Notes under the pieces: generated by a model
The model's database searches: none
The model's input: the letters and a program-made list of their open reading frames with translations, nothing else
Told to the model about the DNA's origin: nothing
Program-made: the position numbers and the translations under genes
Shown: piece by piece, positions 1-10,036 of the stretch
Position numbering within the stretch: position 1 is the first letter of the stretch
Layout of the letters: the number at the start of each line of letters is the position of its first letter
DNA from: Burkholderia pyrrocinia
Lineage (GTDB): Bacteria > Pseudomonadota > Gammaproteobacteria > Burkholderiales > Burkholderiaceae
Length of the DNA: 64,000 nucleotides
Reading direction: 5' to 3'
NCBI RefSeq assembly: GCF_018417535.1
Contig: NZ_CP070977.1
Location: forward strand, 62,001-126,000

Positions 1-47
1 GCCGACGCGGCGCACAGCGCGGCGAGCCCGCGCAGAAGATACGTCAC
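1..47 (-). CDS. Partial gene start, exported protein (probable pilus chaperone), runs off the left edge
   Basis: A GTG at 47-45 opens a leftward frame whose first 15 codons read as a short positively charged start followed by an alanine/leucine-rich hydrophobic stretch, which looks like a signal peptide. It starts 7 bases after the stop of the spore-coat-U gene on the same strand, so the two are probably co-transcribed. In secreted U-type pilus loci the genes after the subunit usually encode a periplasmic chaperone and an usher, so a chaperone is the likeliest identity, but only the leader is visible. The assignment is inference from position. Confidence 0.4.
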   Translation of the reverse strand, partial: MTYLLRGLAALCAAS

Positions 48-53
48 GGCGGG

Positions 54-590
54 TCAGAAGTAGACGGTCGCGGTGACGGTCGACTGGTACGTATCGGGCT
101 TCGGCGTCGCCTGCGTGGGCACCTGCCCGTAGACGTTCAGCGTCTGCGCGGAGCCGGTGCCGGTGCCGCCGACCGTGTCGGTGCCCTGCGTGTTGCCCCA
201 GACCGTCGCGTGGCCCGAGTCCTGGTAGATCTGGTAGCCGACCGTCGTGCTCGTGTTGCCGCTGGCGGTGCCGGCCATCAGCCGGCTGCCGACCGTCGAG
301 CCCGACACGCCGCCGCCGTCGAGCCCGACGTTGTACGGCGTCGAGTTCGTGCAGGTGACGGAGAGCGTGGTCTGCTGGTTGATCGCCGACGCGAGCACGC
401 CGGACGTGCCGAATGCGAGCGGATTCGCGGCGATCGTGCAGTTCGCCTGGATCGTCAGCGTGACGTTGAATTGCGAGGTGGCGGTGCCGTTCGAGTAGGT
501 GGCAGCGACGGTGACGGGTTGCAGTGCCGGTGCGAGCGCGAGGGTGGCCGCGAGCACGACCGGGAGGACACGACGTCGGGTATCGTTCAT
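54..590 (-). CDS. Spore coat U (SCPU) domain secreted protein
   Basis: This 178-residue protein has a signal peptide (basic start, then an alanine/leucine-rich core ending near residue 30) and one SCPU domain. The domain is recognised by the early NCTI motif, the second cysteine in SVTCTNSTPY, the GYQIYQDS block and the C-terminal TYQSTVTATVYF strand. SCPU proteins form secreted pilus-like fibres assembled by a chaperone/usher pathway and are linked to adhesion and biofilm in other bacteria. I chose the ATG at 590 because the signal peptide begins there and a purine-rich AGGAG lies just upstream (rc of 598-604); longer starts add an arginine-rich nonsense leader. It diverges from a two-domain paralogue at 887, and the roughly 300-base gap must hold both promoters. 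Confidence 0.85.
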   Translation of the reverse strand: MNDTRRRVLPVVLAATLALAPALQPVTVAATYSNGTATSQFNVTLTIQANCTIAANPLAFGTSGVLASAINQQTTLSVTCTNSTPYNVGLDGGGVSGSTVGSRLMAGTASGNTSTTVGYQIYQDSGHATVWGNTQGTDTVGGTGTGSAQTLNVYGQVPTQATPKPDTYQSTVTATVYF

Positions 591-886
591 TGTGGTTGTC
601 TCCTGCCGTTCAAGGGGTGCCGCCGGCTCGCGGGTGCCATCCGCGTGGTGCGTCGCCGTGTCGACCGAACAGCGCTGTCGTTCGTGGAAGCCTACTCCAC
701 GCACTCGGTCGCCCGCAATGGTAAAAATGCCGATAGGGAACGCATTGTCCGGAGTTCCGGCTATCTTGCTATCCACGGGTTTGACATGGATCAAACGCCG
801 GCGTGAGCGTCCGGTACGCCGGCGGATACCATGGCGGGTGCCCGGACGGAGATCGTGGCGGAAGGGGCGCATTTTCGGGGGAACGC

Positions 887-1882
887 ATGGCGGATGAGCG
901 GTTCAACACGGGGCGCCGCTGGGCGCGCGCGCTGTCGTGCCTGTTGCTGGCCGTGGTGCTTGGCGCGCCATGGGCGGCGCGTGCGGATACCTGTTCGGTG
1001 ACGCCGCCCGCGCCGAGCTTCGGCTCGGTCAGCCCGATCAGCCTGCTGGCCTACACGACGACCAGCACGATGACCGTCAATTGCACATGGGACGCGCTGA
1101 GTCTGAACACGGGCGTGCTCGTCTGCGTGAATCTCGGCGGCACGAGCCCGCGGGCGCTGAGCAACGGGGCCAACCAGATGCAGTACGACCTGTATCAGGA
1201 TTCCGGCTATTCGCAGACATGGGGTTCCGTCGGCGCCGGCACGACGCCGATCTCCGTGTCGCTGACGAAGCCGGGGCTCGGTACGACCGCGAGCGCGAAC
1301 ATCACCGTCTACGGCCGCATCACGGCGAACCAGCCGACCGTGCCGACCGTGAACAACAGCAGCACGGTCTATGCGCAGAGTTTCAGCGGCAACCAGGCTA
1401 CGTACAGCTACAGCTTCTCGCTGTTCGGCGTCCTGCCGACGCCGTGCACGTCGCAGTCGTCGGCCGGCTCGATCGGCTTCAGCGCGACTGCCACGGTCGT
1501 CAACAACTGCAACATCAACGCGACCAACGTCGCGTTTCCGGCGACGGGCGTGCTCGCGTCGGCGCTGACGGCGAGCGGCTCGATCAGCGCGCGATGCACG
1601 AACGGCGATGCGTTCGAGGTCGCCCTGAACGGCGGCAGCAGCGGCAACGTGGCGGCCCGCACGATGCAGCGCTCGGGCGGCGGCGGTTCGGTCGGCTATC
1701 AGCTCTATCAGGACAGCGGCTTGACGAAGCCATGGGGCGATGGCACTGGCGGCACGTCGATGGCGACCGGCACCGGCAGCGGGTTCGCGCAGGCGCTCAC
1801 CGTCTACGGTCGTGTGCCCGCGCAGGCGACGCCCGCGCCGGGCAACTACAGCGACACGATCACCGCGACGATCAGTTTTTGA
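887..1882 (+). CDS. Two-domain spore coat U (SCPU) secreted protein
   Basis: This 331-residue protein has a signal peptide ending at ARA-DTCSVTP, then two tandem SCPU domains at about residues 37-185 and 200-331. Each has the paired cysteines and a YQLYQDSG or YDLYQDSG block. The second copy ends in SDTITATISF, which closely matches the end of the divergent single-domain gene at 54-590, so the two are paralogues. In this class of fibre the longer protein often acts as the tip or adhesin. ATG 887 is preferred because the signal peptide starts there; the in-frame upstream region is low-quality arginine/glycine-rich sequence. Confidence 0.85.
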   Translation: MADERFNTGRRWARALSCLLLAVVLGAPWAARADTCSVTPPAPSFGSVSPISLLAYTTTSTMTVNCTWDALSLNTGVLVCVNLGGTSPRALSNGANQMQYDLYQDSGYSQTWGSVGAGTTPISVSLTKPGLGTTASANITVYGRITANQPTVPTVNNSSTVYAQSFSGNQATYSYSFSLFGVLPTPCTSQSSAGSIGFSATATVVNNCNINATNVAFPATGVLASALTASGSISARCTNGDAFEVALNGGSSGNVAARTMQRSGGGGSVGYQLYQDSGLTKPWGDGTGGTSMATGTGSGFAQALTVYGRVPAQATPAPGNYSDTITATISF

Positions 1883-1888
1883 GCCGGG

Positions 1889-2698
1889 TCAGTCGCGCAC
1901 CAGCACGACCAGCTTCAGGTCCTCGCGGTGCGCGGGCTTCAGCGTGATCTGCTGGTACACGAGGCGGCCGTCGGCCGGATGATCGAATTCGCGCAGGCCG
2001 CCTTCGCGCTCGAACACGTCCTGCGACGCCCAGTACTGCGCGAACGCGTCGCTGCCGGCGGTCAGCGCGTCGATCAGCGCGCGCGTCGGCGCGTCGGCCA
2101 GGTGGCGGATCGAATCGGCGCGGAATTCGGCCGCGAGCCGCCGCGCGCGCGTTTCCCAGTCGACGATCAGCGTGCGCGCGGCCGGCGACATGAACGTGAA
2201 GCGCAGCAGGTTGCGGTCGTGCTCGCCGTCGAGCCAGCCGGAAAAAAGCGCGGCGGCCGGCGCGTTCCACGCGAGCGCATTCCATTGCCGGTCGAGCACG
2301 TACGCGGGCGTCGCGATCGCCGCGACGGTCGCGGCGAGCGTCGGCGGCAGGTCGCCGCCCGCGACGTCGGGCTCGGCCGGGTCGCGCTGCGCGGCCAGTT
2401 CGAACAGGTACGCGCGCTCGGCCTTCGAAAGCTGCAGCGCGACGGCGATCCGCGCGAGCGCGTCGGCCGACGCCGATACGGGGCGGCCCTGTTCGATCCA
2501 CGTGTACCAGGTCGGGCTGACGCCGCACAGTTGCGCGACTTCCTCGCGCCGCAGCCCCGGCGTGCGGCGGCGCGGCCCGGGCGGCAGGCCGACGGCCTGC
2601 GGCGACAGCCGCTCGCGGTGGGCGCGGATGAATTCGCCGAGCGCGCGGGCGGGCGTGGCGTCGAGCGGCGGGGCGGAGGCGGAGGACGGCTGGTTCAT
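1889..2698 (-). CDS. XRE-family transcriptional regulator with MmyB-like ligand domain
   Basis: The 269-residue product has an N-terminal helix-turn-helix (about residues 15-90: GEFIRAHRERLSP, then LRREEVAQLCGVSPTWYTWIEQGR) and a C-terminal PAS-like ligand pocket with the family signature YVLDRQWNALAWNAPAAAL and the W/H-rich NLLRFTFMSP block. This is the MmyB architecture, known from Streptomyces and common in Proteobacteria, where the C-terminal domain binds fatty-acid-like ligands. Target genes are unknown. It converges with the SCPU gene (7-base gap) and diverges from the methyltransferase at 2962, which is a plausible target. Confidence 0.85.
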   Translation of the reverse strand: MNQPSSASAPPLDATPARALGEFIRAHRERLSPQAVGLPPGPRRRTPGLRREEVAQLCGVSPTWYTWIEQGRPVSASADALARIAVALQLSKAERAYLFELAAQRDPAEPDVAGGDLPPTLAATVAAIATPAYVLDRQWNALAWNAPAAALFSGWLDGEHDRNLLRFTFMSPAARTLIVDWETRARRLAAEFRADSIRHLADAPTRALIDALTAGSDAFAQYWASQDVFEREGGLREFDHPADGRLVYQQITLKPAHREDLKLVVLVRD

Positions 2699-2857
2699 GC
2701 GGAAACGGCGAAGTGGAAACGAGGACGCGGCAACGATCAGACAGGTGTATCGAATACCAGAATAACTGCTTAACTTGTACTGGTACAAGCGTGGGCCTAT
2801 TGTAGCGGCTCGCGCGCTGGCAGGCAGTGCGCGTCCCACAAAACGCGTTTCAAGGGG

Positions 2858-2943
2858 CCGGAACAAGCGCTGAAGCGCCAACTCCGGTCGACCGCACAAC
2901 GCATGGGACCGGAGTAAGCGCTAAAGCGCCAACTCCGGTCGAC
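2858..2943. repeat. Two copies of a dispersed hairpin repeat in the leader of the methyltransferase gene
   Basis: Two units (2858-2892 and 2908-2943) share the core CCGGA-n-AAGCGCTnAAGCGCC-nn-TCCGGTCGAC and are separated by a 15-base spacer. Each can fold on itself (CCGGA pairs with TCCGG, and GCGCT with AGCGC). The same family, inverted, forms a longer array at 15470-15759. The second unit ends at 2943, just before AGGAG at 2951-2955 and the start codon at 2962, so the repeat lies in the 5' leader or promoter. Confidence 0.8.
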
Positions 2944-2961
2944 AGTACAAAGGAGCGAACG

Positions 2962-3714
2962 ATGAAACACCACGACCAGGTCGCCGACGCATTCGGCACG
3001 ACGGCCGCCGCCTATCTGACGAGCTCGGTCCACGCGACGGGCGCCGATCTGCAGACGCTCGCCGACGCGGTGAGCGCGACGCCCGATGCCGCGGTGCTCG
3101 ATCTCGGCTGCGGTGCCGGCCACGCGAGCTTCGCGGTCGCGCCGCACGTGCGCGACGTGGTCGCCCACGATCTCGCCGCGCCGATGCTCGCCACCGTCGA
3201 CGCGGCCGCGCGCGAGCGCGGGCTCGCGAACATCCGCACGCAGCAGGGCCCGGCGGAGCGGCTGCCGTTCGACACGGCGACGTTCGACTGGGTCGTGAGC
3301 CGGATGAGCGCGCACCACTGGCACGACATGCGCGCGGCGCTCGCCGAGGTGCGCCGCGTGCTGAAACCGGGCGGGCGCGTGCTGATGATCGATATCGCGG
3401 GCAACGATCATCCGCTCCTCGACACGTACCTGCAGGCCGCCGAAGTGCTGCGCGACGCGTCGCACGTGCGCGACTACCGCGCGGACGAATGGCTCGCGAT
3501 GTTCCGCGAGGCCGGTTTCGACGCGCACGTGCACAGCCGCTGGCGGCTGCCGATCGATTTCGATACGTGGGTCGCGCGCATCCGCACGCCGGCCGACAGC
3601 GTCGCCGGCATTCGCGCGCTGTGGGCGCATGCACCCGACGAGGTGCGCAGCTACTACGCGGTGCGGCCCGACGGTTCGTTCGAGCATGATGCGCTGCTGA
3701 TCGACGCGCATTGA
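2962..3714 (+). CDS. Class I SAM-dependent methyltransferase (UbiE/type-11 like)
   Basis: This 250-residue protein has the Rossmann methyltransferase fold. Motif I is VLDLGCGAGHASFAVAP (about residues 43-60), the acidic post-I motif is VVAHDLAAPML, and motif III is VLKPGGRVLMIDI (about 131-144). VVSRMSAHHWHD resembles the methyltransferase-11 family. The substrate cannot be read from sequence; UbiE-like proteins methylate quinones or small molecules. The start is fixed by AGGAG at 2951-2955, 6 bases before ATG 2962. It appears monocistronic. Confidence 0.85.
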   Translation: MKHHDQVADAFGTTAAAYLTSSVHATGADLQTLADAVSATPDAAVLDLGCGAGHASFAVAPHVRDVVAHDLAAPMLATVDAAARERGLANIRTQQGPAERLPFDTATFDWVVSRMSAHHWHDMRAALAEVRRVLKPGGRVLMIDIAGNDHPLLDTYLQAAEVLRDASHVRDYRADEWLAMFREAGFDAHVHSRWRLPIDFDTWVARIRTPADSVAGIRALWAHAPDEVRSYYAVRPDGSFEHDALLIDAH

Positions 3715-3760
3715 CCGGGCCAGCCGGCACGGCACGCCGGCGCCGTCCGGCCTCCCGATG

Positions 3761-3805
3761 AAAAAAGCCGCGATACGCACCGTGGGTACGGTGGCGTATC
3801 GCGGC
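3761..3805 (-). terminator. Rho-independent terminator of ppc
   Basis: A long stem (GCCGCGATACGCACCGT at 3767-3783 against ACGGTGGCGTATCGCGGC at 3788-3805, one bulged G) is preceded on the plus strand by six A at 3761-3766. Read leftward this is a hairpin followed by a U run, placed 47 bases beyond the ppc stop codon. Confidence 0.9.
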
Positions 3806-3851
3806 GTCTGCGATGCCGGACGGCGCGGAACGGGCCCGCGCCGCATGCGGA

Positions 3852-6800
3852 TCAGCCCGTGTTGCGCAGGCCGGCCGCGATCCCGTTGATCGTCAGGTGA
3901 ATCCCGCGGCGCAGCCGCGCGTTCGTGTCGCCCGCGCGGTGACGCTTGATCAGCTCGACCTGCAGGTGGTTCAGCGGATCGAGATACGGGAAGCGGTTCT
4001 TGATCGATCGCGCGAGCAGCGGGTTGGTCGCGAGGCGGCCTTCGTGCCCGGTGATTTCCGCCAGCGCCTGCGACGTGCGTTCCCATTCCGCGACGATCCG
4101 CTCGAACACGTGCTTGCGCAGCTTGCGGTCGGAGACGAGCTGCGCATAGCGCGACGCGACCGCGAGATCGGTCTTCGCCAGCACCATGTCCATGTTCGAC
4201 ATCAGGTTCGAGAAGAACGGCCAGGTCTTGTTCATCTTCTTCAGCAGCGCGACGCGCTTCGTGCGCTCGGCGTCGTCCTGCGCGCCGTCGAGATACGCGC
4301 TCACCGCGCTGCCGAAGCCGTACCAGCCCGTCAGCAGCAGCCGGCACTGGCCCCACGAGAAGCCCCACGGGATCGCGCGCAGATCCTCGATCTTGCGCTG
4401 CTTCGGATCCTGCAGCTTGCGAGAGGCAGGGCGGCTGCCGATGTTCAGCTCGGCGATCTCGGTGATCGGCGTCGACGAGAAGAAGTAGTCGGTGAAGCCG
4501 GGCGTCTCGTACACGAGCGCGCGGTACGCGGCCATCGCCGAGTCGGACAGCGTCTGCATCGCGGCCTCGAACGCGGGCAGTTGCGCAGGGGCGTTCGACT
4601 GCGGCAGCAGCGATGCCTCGAGCGTCGCGGCGACGACCGTCTCGAGGTTGCGCCGGCCGATCTCGGGGTTCGCGAACTTGCTCGCGATCACCTCGCCCTG
4701 CTCGGTCAGGCGGATCTGGCCGTTCACGGTGCCCGGCGGCTGCGACAGGATCGCCTGGTAGGTCGGGCCGCCGCCGCGGCCGACCGTGCCGCCGCGGCCG
4801 TGGAACAGCCGCAGCGTGATCTTGCGGTCGCGGAACAGGTCGACGAGCGCGAGTTCCGCGCGATACAGCTCCCAGTTCGACGTGAGGAAGCCGCCGTCCT
4901 TGTTGCTGTCCGAGTAGCCGAGCATCACTTCCTGCTCGGCGCCCTGGTGTGCGATCAGCGCGTCGACGCCCGGCAGTGCGAAGTATTCGCGCATGATGCG
5001 CGACGCGTCGCGCAGGTCGGGGATCGTCTCGAACAGCGGGATCACCATCAGGCTGTTCCTCGCATGGCCGCCCGGCACGCCGAGCGCACCTTCGAGCAGC
5101 CCCGTCTCCTTTTGCAGCAGCAGCACCTCGACGAGGTCGCTGACGGTTTCCGTATGCGAAATGATGTAGTTGCGTACCGCGCGCGCGCCGAATTGCGCGC
5201 GCACTTCGCGGGCCTTCTCGAACACGCCGAGTTCGCTTTGCGCGAGCGCCGAGTATTCGAAGTACGGCGAGCGCAGCGGGCGCGGGTCGGCGAGCGCGGC
5301 GAGCAGCACGCGCAGCTTGTCTTCCTCGGCGAGCGCCGCATAGTCGGCCTCGACGCCCGCGCGCGCGAATAGCTCGGCGACCACGGCTTCGTGGATGTCG
5401 GAGCTCTGGCGCAGGTCGATGCTCGCGAGATGGAAGCCGAACACCTCGGCGGCACGCACGAGCGGCGCGAGGCGCGGCGCGGCGAGCGACGTGCCGTGGT
5501 GTTCGTCGAGCGATGCGGTCAGCACCTTCAGGTCGGCGACGAACGCTTCGGAATCCGCATACGGGATCGCGCGCACGGGCGCCGCACCGCGGCCCGCGCT
5601 GCGCACGGGCACGGTGCCTTCGCCCAGGCGCACGCGCGCGCTCGCGGCGAGCCGCGTGTAGATGCCGATCAGCGCGCGGCGATACGGCTCGTCGACGCGG
5701 TGCGGCGACTGGTCGGGCGAGGCGGCCGCGAGCGCCTTCACCGCGTCGTTCGCGCCGACCAGCAGGTTCGACACCGACAGCTCGGCGCCGAGCTTGTGCA
5801 CCTGTTCCAGATAGTGCTCGAGGATCACCGCGGCCTGGCGGTTGATCGCCTCGTCGAGCGTCGGCGCCGTCACGTTCGGGTTGCCGTCGCGATCGCCGCC
5901 GATCCAGCTGCCCATCTGGAAGAACGCGGGCACGCGCGCGGACAGGCCGTGCTCGGCGAGCGCGGCCTCGATGTCGCCGTACAGCGCGGGCAGTTCGTCG
6001 AGAAAGGTCGCGCGGTAGTACGACAGCGCGTTCTCGATCTCGTCGCCGACCGTCAGGCGCGCGTCGCGCAGCATGCGCGTCTGCCACAGCGCGGTCACGC
6101 GCGCGCGCAGCATCGATTCGTTGTGCTGGCGCTCGCGCGCGGTCAGTTCCTGGTCGCGCTCCGCGAGCAGGCGTGCGATGTCGTGCTGCGCGTCGAGGAT
6201 GCTCTTGCGCTGCACTTCGGTCGGGTGCGCGGTCAGCACCGGCACGATCAGCGCGTCGTCGAAGAAGCGCTGCAGCAGGCGCTTCGATGCGTTGCCGGTC
6301 GTCTTCAGCTGATCGAGCGCATATGCGACCGTGCCGGGCTGCGGCGCGGAGCCGGCCAGCGCGTGGATGCGGCGGCGGCGGTTGTGGTGGCGGTCTTCCG
6401 CGATGTTCGCGAGATGCGAGAAATAGCTGAACGCGCGCACGACGCTGACCGTCTGCTCCGGCGTCAGCTTGCGCAGCTTCTTCTCGAGCGTCTGCGCGGC
6501 TTCGCTGTCGTCCTCGCGACGGAACTTGACCGCGGTCTGGCGGATCGTCTCGACGACGTCGAACACGGTGTCGCCTTCCTGCTCGCGCACGACGTCGCCG
6601 AGCAGGCGGCCGAGGAAGCGGATGTCCTCGAACAGCGGGCGGTCCTTGTCATCGCGCGTGCGCGTGCCGGACTTCGGCGCGGCGGCCGTGCGGGCAGCTT
6701 TCGTCGAGCGTTTTGTCTGACGTATCGGGTCTTTCGGTATCGTTGCCGTTTTCGCACGGCCGTTCGCGGCGGTGGCGACGGTGTCCGTCGAGGCGTCGGA

Positions 6801-6854
6801 GGAGGACAGGGCAGCATTGCGGCGCGCCGTACGCGCCGATCCGGAAGACTTCAC
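3852..6854 (-). CDS. ppc: Phosphoenolpyruvate carboxylase
   Basis: The enzyme carboxylates phosphoenolpyruvate to oxaloacetate with bicarbonate and replenishes the TCA cycle. The roughly 1000-residue product carries the classic motifs: [13 protein letters not shown] with the catalytic histidine near residue 210, [29 protein letters not shown], the glycine loop [14 protein letters not shown], and the C-terminal RNTG. It is longer than the roughly 880-residue enterobacterial enzyme because of a basic Ala/Lys/Arg-rich N-terminal extension of about 75 residues, as remembered for Burkholderia homologues. I chose the GTG at 6854 (V-KSSGSART), matching the usual annotated Burkholderia start; an ATG 30 bases upstream at 6884 is the alternative. 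It diverges from hemC and ends at a strong terminator. Confidence 0.95.
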   Translation of the reverse strand: MKSSGSARTARRNAALSSSDASTDTVATAANGRAKTATIPKDPIRQTKRSTKAARTAAAPKSGTRTRDDKDRPLFEDIRFLGRLLGDVVREQEGDTVFDVVETIRQTAVKFRREDDSEAAQTLEKKLRKLTPEQTVSVVRAFSYFSHLANIAEDRHHNRRRRIHALAGSAPQPGTVAYALDQLKTTGNASKRLLQRFFDDALIVPVLTAHPTEVQRKSILDAQHDIARLLAERDQELTARERQHNESMLRARVTALWQTRMLRDARLTVGDEIENALSYYRATFLDELPALYGDIEAALAEHGLSARVPAFFQMGSWIGGDRDGNPNVTAPTLDEAINRQAAVILEHYLEQVHKLGAELSVSNLLVGANDAVKALAAASPDQSPHRVDEPYRRALIGIYTRLAASARVRLGEGTVPVRSAGRGAAPVRAIPYADSEAFVADLKVLTASLDEHHGTSLAAPRLAPLVRAAEVFGFHLASIDLRQSSDIHEAVVAELFARAGVEADYAALAEEDKLRVLLAALADPRPLRSPYFEYSALAQSELGVFEKAREVRAQFGARAVRNYIISHTETVSDLVEVLLLQKETGLLEGALGVPGGHARNSLMVIPLFETIPDLRDASRIMREYFALPGVDALIAHQGAEQEVMLGYSDSNKDGGFLTSNWELYRAELALVDLFRDRKITLRLFHGRGGTVGRGGGPTYQAILSQPPGTVNGQIRLTEQGEVIASKFANPEIGRRNLETVVAATLEASLLPQSNAPAQLPAFEAAMQTLSDSAMAAYRALVYETPGFTDYFFSSTPITEIAELNIGSRPASRKLQDPKQRKIEDLRAIPWGFSWGQCRLLLTGWYGFGSAVSAYLDGAQDDAERTKRVALLKKMNKTWPFFSNLMSNMDMVLAKTDLAVASRYAQLVSDRKLRKHVFERIVAEWERTSQALAEITGHEGRLATNPLLARSIKNRFPYLDPLNHLQVELIKRHRAGDTNARLRRGIHLTINGIAAGLRNTG

Positions 6855-7062
6855 GATGGGTTTCCTTGGGAAAGCTCGAGTCAAAAGGAACTGCGGAAAC
6901 TGCGGGAACTGCGGTCAAGCAACCAGCTACGTGCGGCACATCCGCACATTGGCGCCGCGACCCGCGCAGGGGCCGGTCGGGTGCGGGCTCCGGGCCCGGG
7001 CGGGCCGGGGCGTGCGTGCTACCATTGTTCGATCTTCAATCCCGTCCTTCGATGTTCCAGCA

Positions 7063-8064
7063 ATGAATTCCGAGACCCTTGCGGCCGGGCCGCAACAGGC
7101 ACAGCCGCCCGCGACGTTGACGATTGCTTCGCGCGAGAGCCGCCTGGCGATGTGGCAAGCCGAACATGTGCGTGATGCGCTGCGCAAATTATATCCAGCT
7201 TGTGACGTGAAAATCCTCGGGATGACGACCCGCGGCGACCAGATTCTCGATCGCACGCTGTCGAAGGTCGGCGGCAAGGGCCTGTTCGTGAAGGAACTGG
7301 AGAGCGCGCTGGCCGACGGCCGCGCCGATCTCGCCGTGCATTCGCTGAAGGACGTGCCGATGGCGCTGCCCGACGGCTTCTCGCTCGCCGCGATCATGGA
7401 GCGCGAGGACCCGCGCGACGCGTTCGTGTCGAACGACTACGCGTCGCTCGACGCGCTGCCGGCCGGTGCGGTCGTCGGCACGTCGAGCCTGCGCCGCGAA
7501 GCGATGCTGCGCGCGCGCTATCCGCATCTCGACGTGCTGCCGTTGCGCGGCAACCTCGACACGCGCCTCGCGAAGCTCGACCGCGGCGACTACGCGGCGA
7601 TCATCCTCGCGGCCGCCGGCCTGAAGCGCCTTGGCCTCGAAGCGCGGATCCGCACGCTGCTCGACGTCGAGGCCAGCCCGCCCGCGGCCGGCCAGGGTGC
7701 GCTCGGCATCGAGATCGCCGCGCACCGCAGCGACGTCGCCGCATGGCTCGCGCCGCTGCACCACCCGCAGACCGCGCTCGCGGTCGAGGCCGAGCGGATG
7801 GTGTCGCGCGCGCTCGGCGGCAGCTGCGAAGTGCCGCTCGCCGCGTACGCGGTGTGGCGCGCGGGCGAGCTGTACCTGACGGGCCGCGTGTCGACGACCG
7901 ACGGCAAGCGCGTGCTGACGGCCGAGGAGTGCGGAGCCGTCATGACCGTCGCCGATGCGCTCGCGCTCGGCCGTGCAGTGTCCGACGAGCTCGAGGCGCA
8001 AGGCGCGCTCGACATCGTCCAGGCGCTGCTCGCGGGCTCGCAGGCCGGCAAGGGCGACGCCTGA
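7063..8064 (+). CDS. hemC: Hydroxymethylbilane synthase (porphobilinogen deaminase)
   Basis: HemC joins four porphobilinogen molecules into hydroxymethylbilane, the third common step of haem synthesis. The 333-residue product shows [55 protein letters not shown] and the dipyrromethane cofactor cysteine in [12 protein letters not shown] (Cys255). Length fits the family (about 310-330). ATG 7063 starts a short extension before the conserved core. It is the first gene of hemC-hemDX-hemY, and its TGA shares one base with the next ATG (TGATG at 8062-8066), so translation is probably coupled. Confidence 0.97.
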   Translation: MNSETLAAGPQQAQPPATLTIASRESRLAMWQAEHVRDALRKLYPACDVKILGMTTRGDQILDRTLSKVGGKGLFVKELESALADGRADLAVHSLKDVPMALPDGFSLAAIMEREDPRDAFVSNDYASLDALPAGAVVGTSSLRREAMLRARYPHLDVLPLRGNLDTRLAKLDRGDYAAIILAAAGLKRLGLEARIRTLLDVEASPPAAGQGALGIEIAAHRSDVAAWLAPLHHPQTALAVEAERMVSRALGGSCEVPLAAYAVWRAGELYLTGRVSTTDGKRVLTAEECGAVMTVADALALGRAVSDELEAQGALDIVQALLAGSQAGKGDA

Positions 8065-10034
8065 TGGCGGGCGGCGCGCGCGCGTTCACCGCTGTCCTGA
8101 CCCGTCCGGACGGCCAGTCGGACGCGCTTGCGTCGCAACTGGCCGATGCCGGCTGCGACGTGCTCGAATTCCCGCTGATCGACATCGCACCGGTCGACGA
8201 TCCGGCGCCGCTCGACGCCGCGTTCGCGGCGCTCGCCGACTACGCGCTCGTGATTTTCGTGTCGCCGAACGCGATCGACCGCGCGCTCGCGCAGTACGGC
8301 GCGATCTGGCCGAATGCGCTGCCGGTCGGCGTGGTCGGGCCCGGCAGCGTCGCGGCACTCGAGCGGCACGGCATCGCGGCGCCCGCGCACCGCGTGATCG
8401 CGCCGCAGGCGCCGGCCGACGGCGGCGTGCCCCATTACGATTCGGAAAGCCTGTTCGCATGCATCGAGGCCGCGTTCGGCGGCGCGCAGGCGCTTGTGGC
8501 CAAGCGCGTGCTGATCGTGCGCGGCGACGGCGGGCGCGAATGGCTCGCCGACCGGCTGCGCGAGGCCGGCGCGGACGTCACGCTCGTCGCCGCGTACCGG
8601 CGCGTCGTGCCCGAGCCGCGCGTCGGCGCATGGGAGCGCGTCCACGCGCTGCTCGGCGGCGAACCGCACGCGTGGCTCGTCACGAGCTCGGAAGGCGTGC
8701 GCAACCTGCACGAACTTGCACGGGCACACCTGAACGACGCCGAGATCGACGCGCTGAAGCACGCACCGCTCGTGACGCCGCACCCGCGCATCGAGCAGAC
8801 CGCGCGCGCATTGGGTTTTGATAGGATTACGCTGACCGGCGCGGGCGATGAGCGCATCGTCCGCGCGTTTCGAACGATGGCCGACGAGGCCGTCCAACCG
8901 GCGACAGCCGCACCGGTGACTAAACGCATGACAGATACCAACGATTCCAAAAGCGTCGCTTCCCAGCCGGCCGCTGCATCCGCGCCGCCGTCCCGCCCCC
9001 CTTATATGGCGTCCGAACCGCCCCCGCGCCGTGGCGGCAGCGCGGTGCTGTGGTTCGTCGTCGTCGTGCTCGGCTGCGCGGCGGGCGTCGGCGGCTATGC
9101 GCTGAACCGCAAGATCGACCGGCTCGACGGCACGTTCGTCGCGCGCCAGAAGGCGCTCGACGCGCAGACGGCGGAGACGCGCATGAAGACCGAGCAGGCG
9201 CTCGCGAGTACGCACCAGGTCGACACGCAGCTCGCGCAGCTCGACGGCAAGCTCGCCGACGCGCAGAGCGCGCAGCAGGCGCTGCAGCAGCAATACCAGG
9301 ACCTGTCGCGCAACCGCGATGCGTGGATGCTCGAGGAAGTCGACCAGATGCTGTCGAGCGCGAGCCAGCAGCTTCAACTGACGGGCAACACGCAGCTCGC
9401 GCTGATCGCGCTGCAGAACGCCGACGCGCGTCTCGCGACGTCGCAGAGCGCGCAGGCCGTCACGGTGCGCAAGGCGCTCGCGCTGGACATCGAGAAGCTG
9501 AAGGCCGCTCCGACAGCCGATCTCACGGGTCTCGCGATCAAGCTCGACGACGCGATCGGCAAGATCGACGCGCTGCCGCTTTCCGGCGAGGCGATCGTGC
9601 CGCACGCGGCACCGAAGGCCGCGCCGGCCGACGCCGCATCGACGGCCGTGGCCGGCGAGCCGCGCTGGAAGGTGTGGTGGCACGACTTCTCGGCCGGTCT
9701 CGGCCAGCAGTTGAAGGGCCTCGTGCAGGTGCGCCGGATCGACAACGCGGACGCGATGCTCGCGTCGCCCGACCAGGGCTACTTCGTGCGCGAGAACGTG
9801 AAGCTGCGCCTGCTCACCGCGCGCCTGTCGCTGCTCGCGCGCAACGACAGCGCGATGAAGGCCGACCTGCACGCCGCGCAGGCGTCGCTCGGGAAGTATT
9901 TCGATCAGGCGTCGAAGGACACGCAGACCGTCGAGGATCTGCTCAAGCAGGTTGACGGCGCATCGCTGACGGTTGCGGTGCCGAACCTGAACACGAGCCT
10001 GAACGCCGTTCAGCAGTTCAAGAGCCGGGGGTAA
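8064..10034 (+). CDS. hemDX: Fused uroporphyrinogen-III synthase / HemX membrane protein
   Basis: This 656-residue protein joins two functions. Residues 1 to about 265 are HemD, which closes and inverts ring D to give uroporphyrinogen III (TRPDGQSDALASQLADAG start, IFVSPNAIDRAL, WLVTSSEGVRNL). After a proline/alanine linker comes one membrane helix (about 326-346, AVLWFVVVVLGCAAGVGGYAL) and a HemX domain with a long glutamine/alanine-rich coiled coil (about 350-450). In many bacteria hemD and hemX are separate; the single frame here has no internal stop and is known in Burkholderiales. HemX is thought to anchor the pathway at the membrane. hemY begins only 2 bases after the stop. Confidence 0.95.
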   Translation: MAGGARAFTAVLTRPDGQSDALASQLADAGCDVLEFPLIDIAPVDDPAPLDAAFAALADYALVIFVSPNAIDRALAQYGAIWPNALPVGVVGPGSVAALERHGIAAPAHRVIAPQAPADGGVPHYDSESLFACIEAAFGGAQALVAKRVLIVRGDGGREWLADRLREAGADVTLVAAYRRVVPEPRVGAWERVHALLGGEPHAWLVTSSEGVRNLHELARAHLNDAEIDALKHAPLVTPHPRIEQTARALGFDRITLTGAGDERIVRAFRTMADEAVQPATAAPVTKRMTDTNDSKSVASQPAAASAPPSRPPYMASEPPPRRGGSAVLWFVVVVLGCAAGVGGYALNRKIDRLDGTFVARQKALDAQTAETRMKTEQALASTHQVDTQLAQLDGKLADAQSAQQALQQQYQDLSRNRDAWMLEEVDQMLSSASQQLQLTGNTQLALIALQNADARLATSQSAQAVTVRKALALDIEKLKAAPTADLTGLAIKLDDAIGKIDALPLSGEAIVPHAAPKAAPADAASTAVAGEPRWKVWWHDFSAGLGQQLKGLVQVRRIDNADAMLASPDQGYFVRENVKLRLLTARLSLLARNDSAMKADLHAAQASLGKYFDQASKDTQTVEDLLKQVDGASLTVAVPNLNTSLNAVQQFKSRG

Positions 10035-10036
10035 CG

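Noticed and set aside
3813..5372. Long rightward open frames opposite ppc
   Set aside because: They are arginine/valine-rich antisense shadows typical of GC-rich DNA. The leftward frame has full phosphoenolpyruvate carboxylase motifs.
5391..7175. 594-residue rightward frame spanning ppc and the ppc/hemC gap
   Set aside because: Composition is repetitive Arg/Ala/Asp/His with no domain. It lies opposite ppc and runs into the hemC leader, so it is a shadow.
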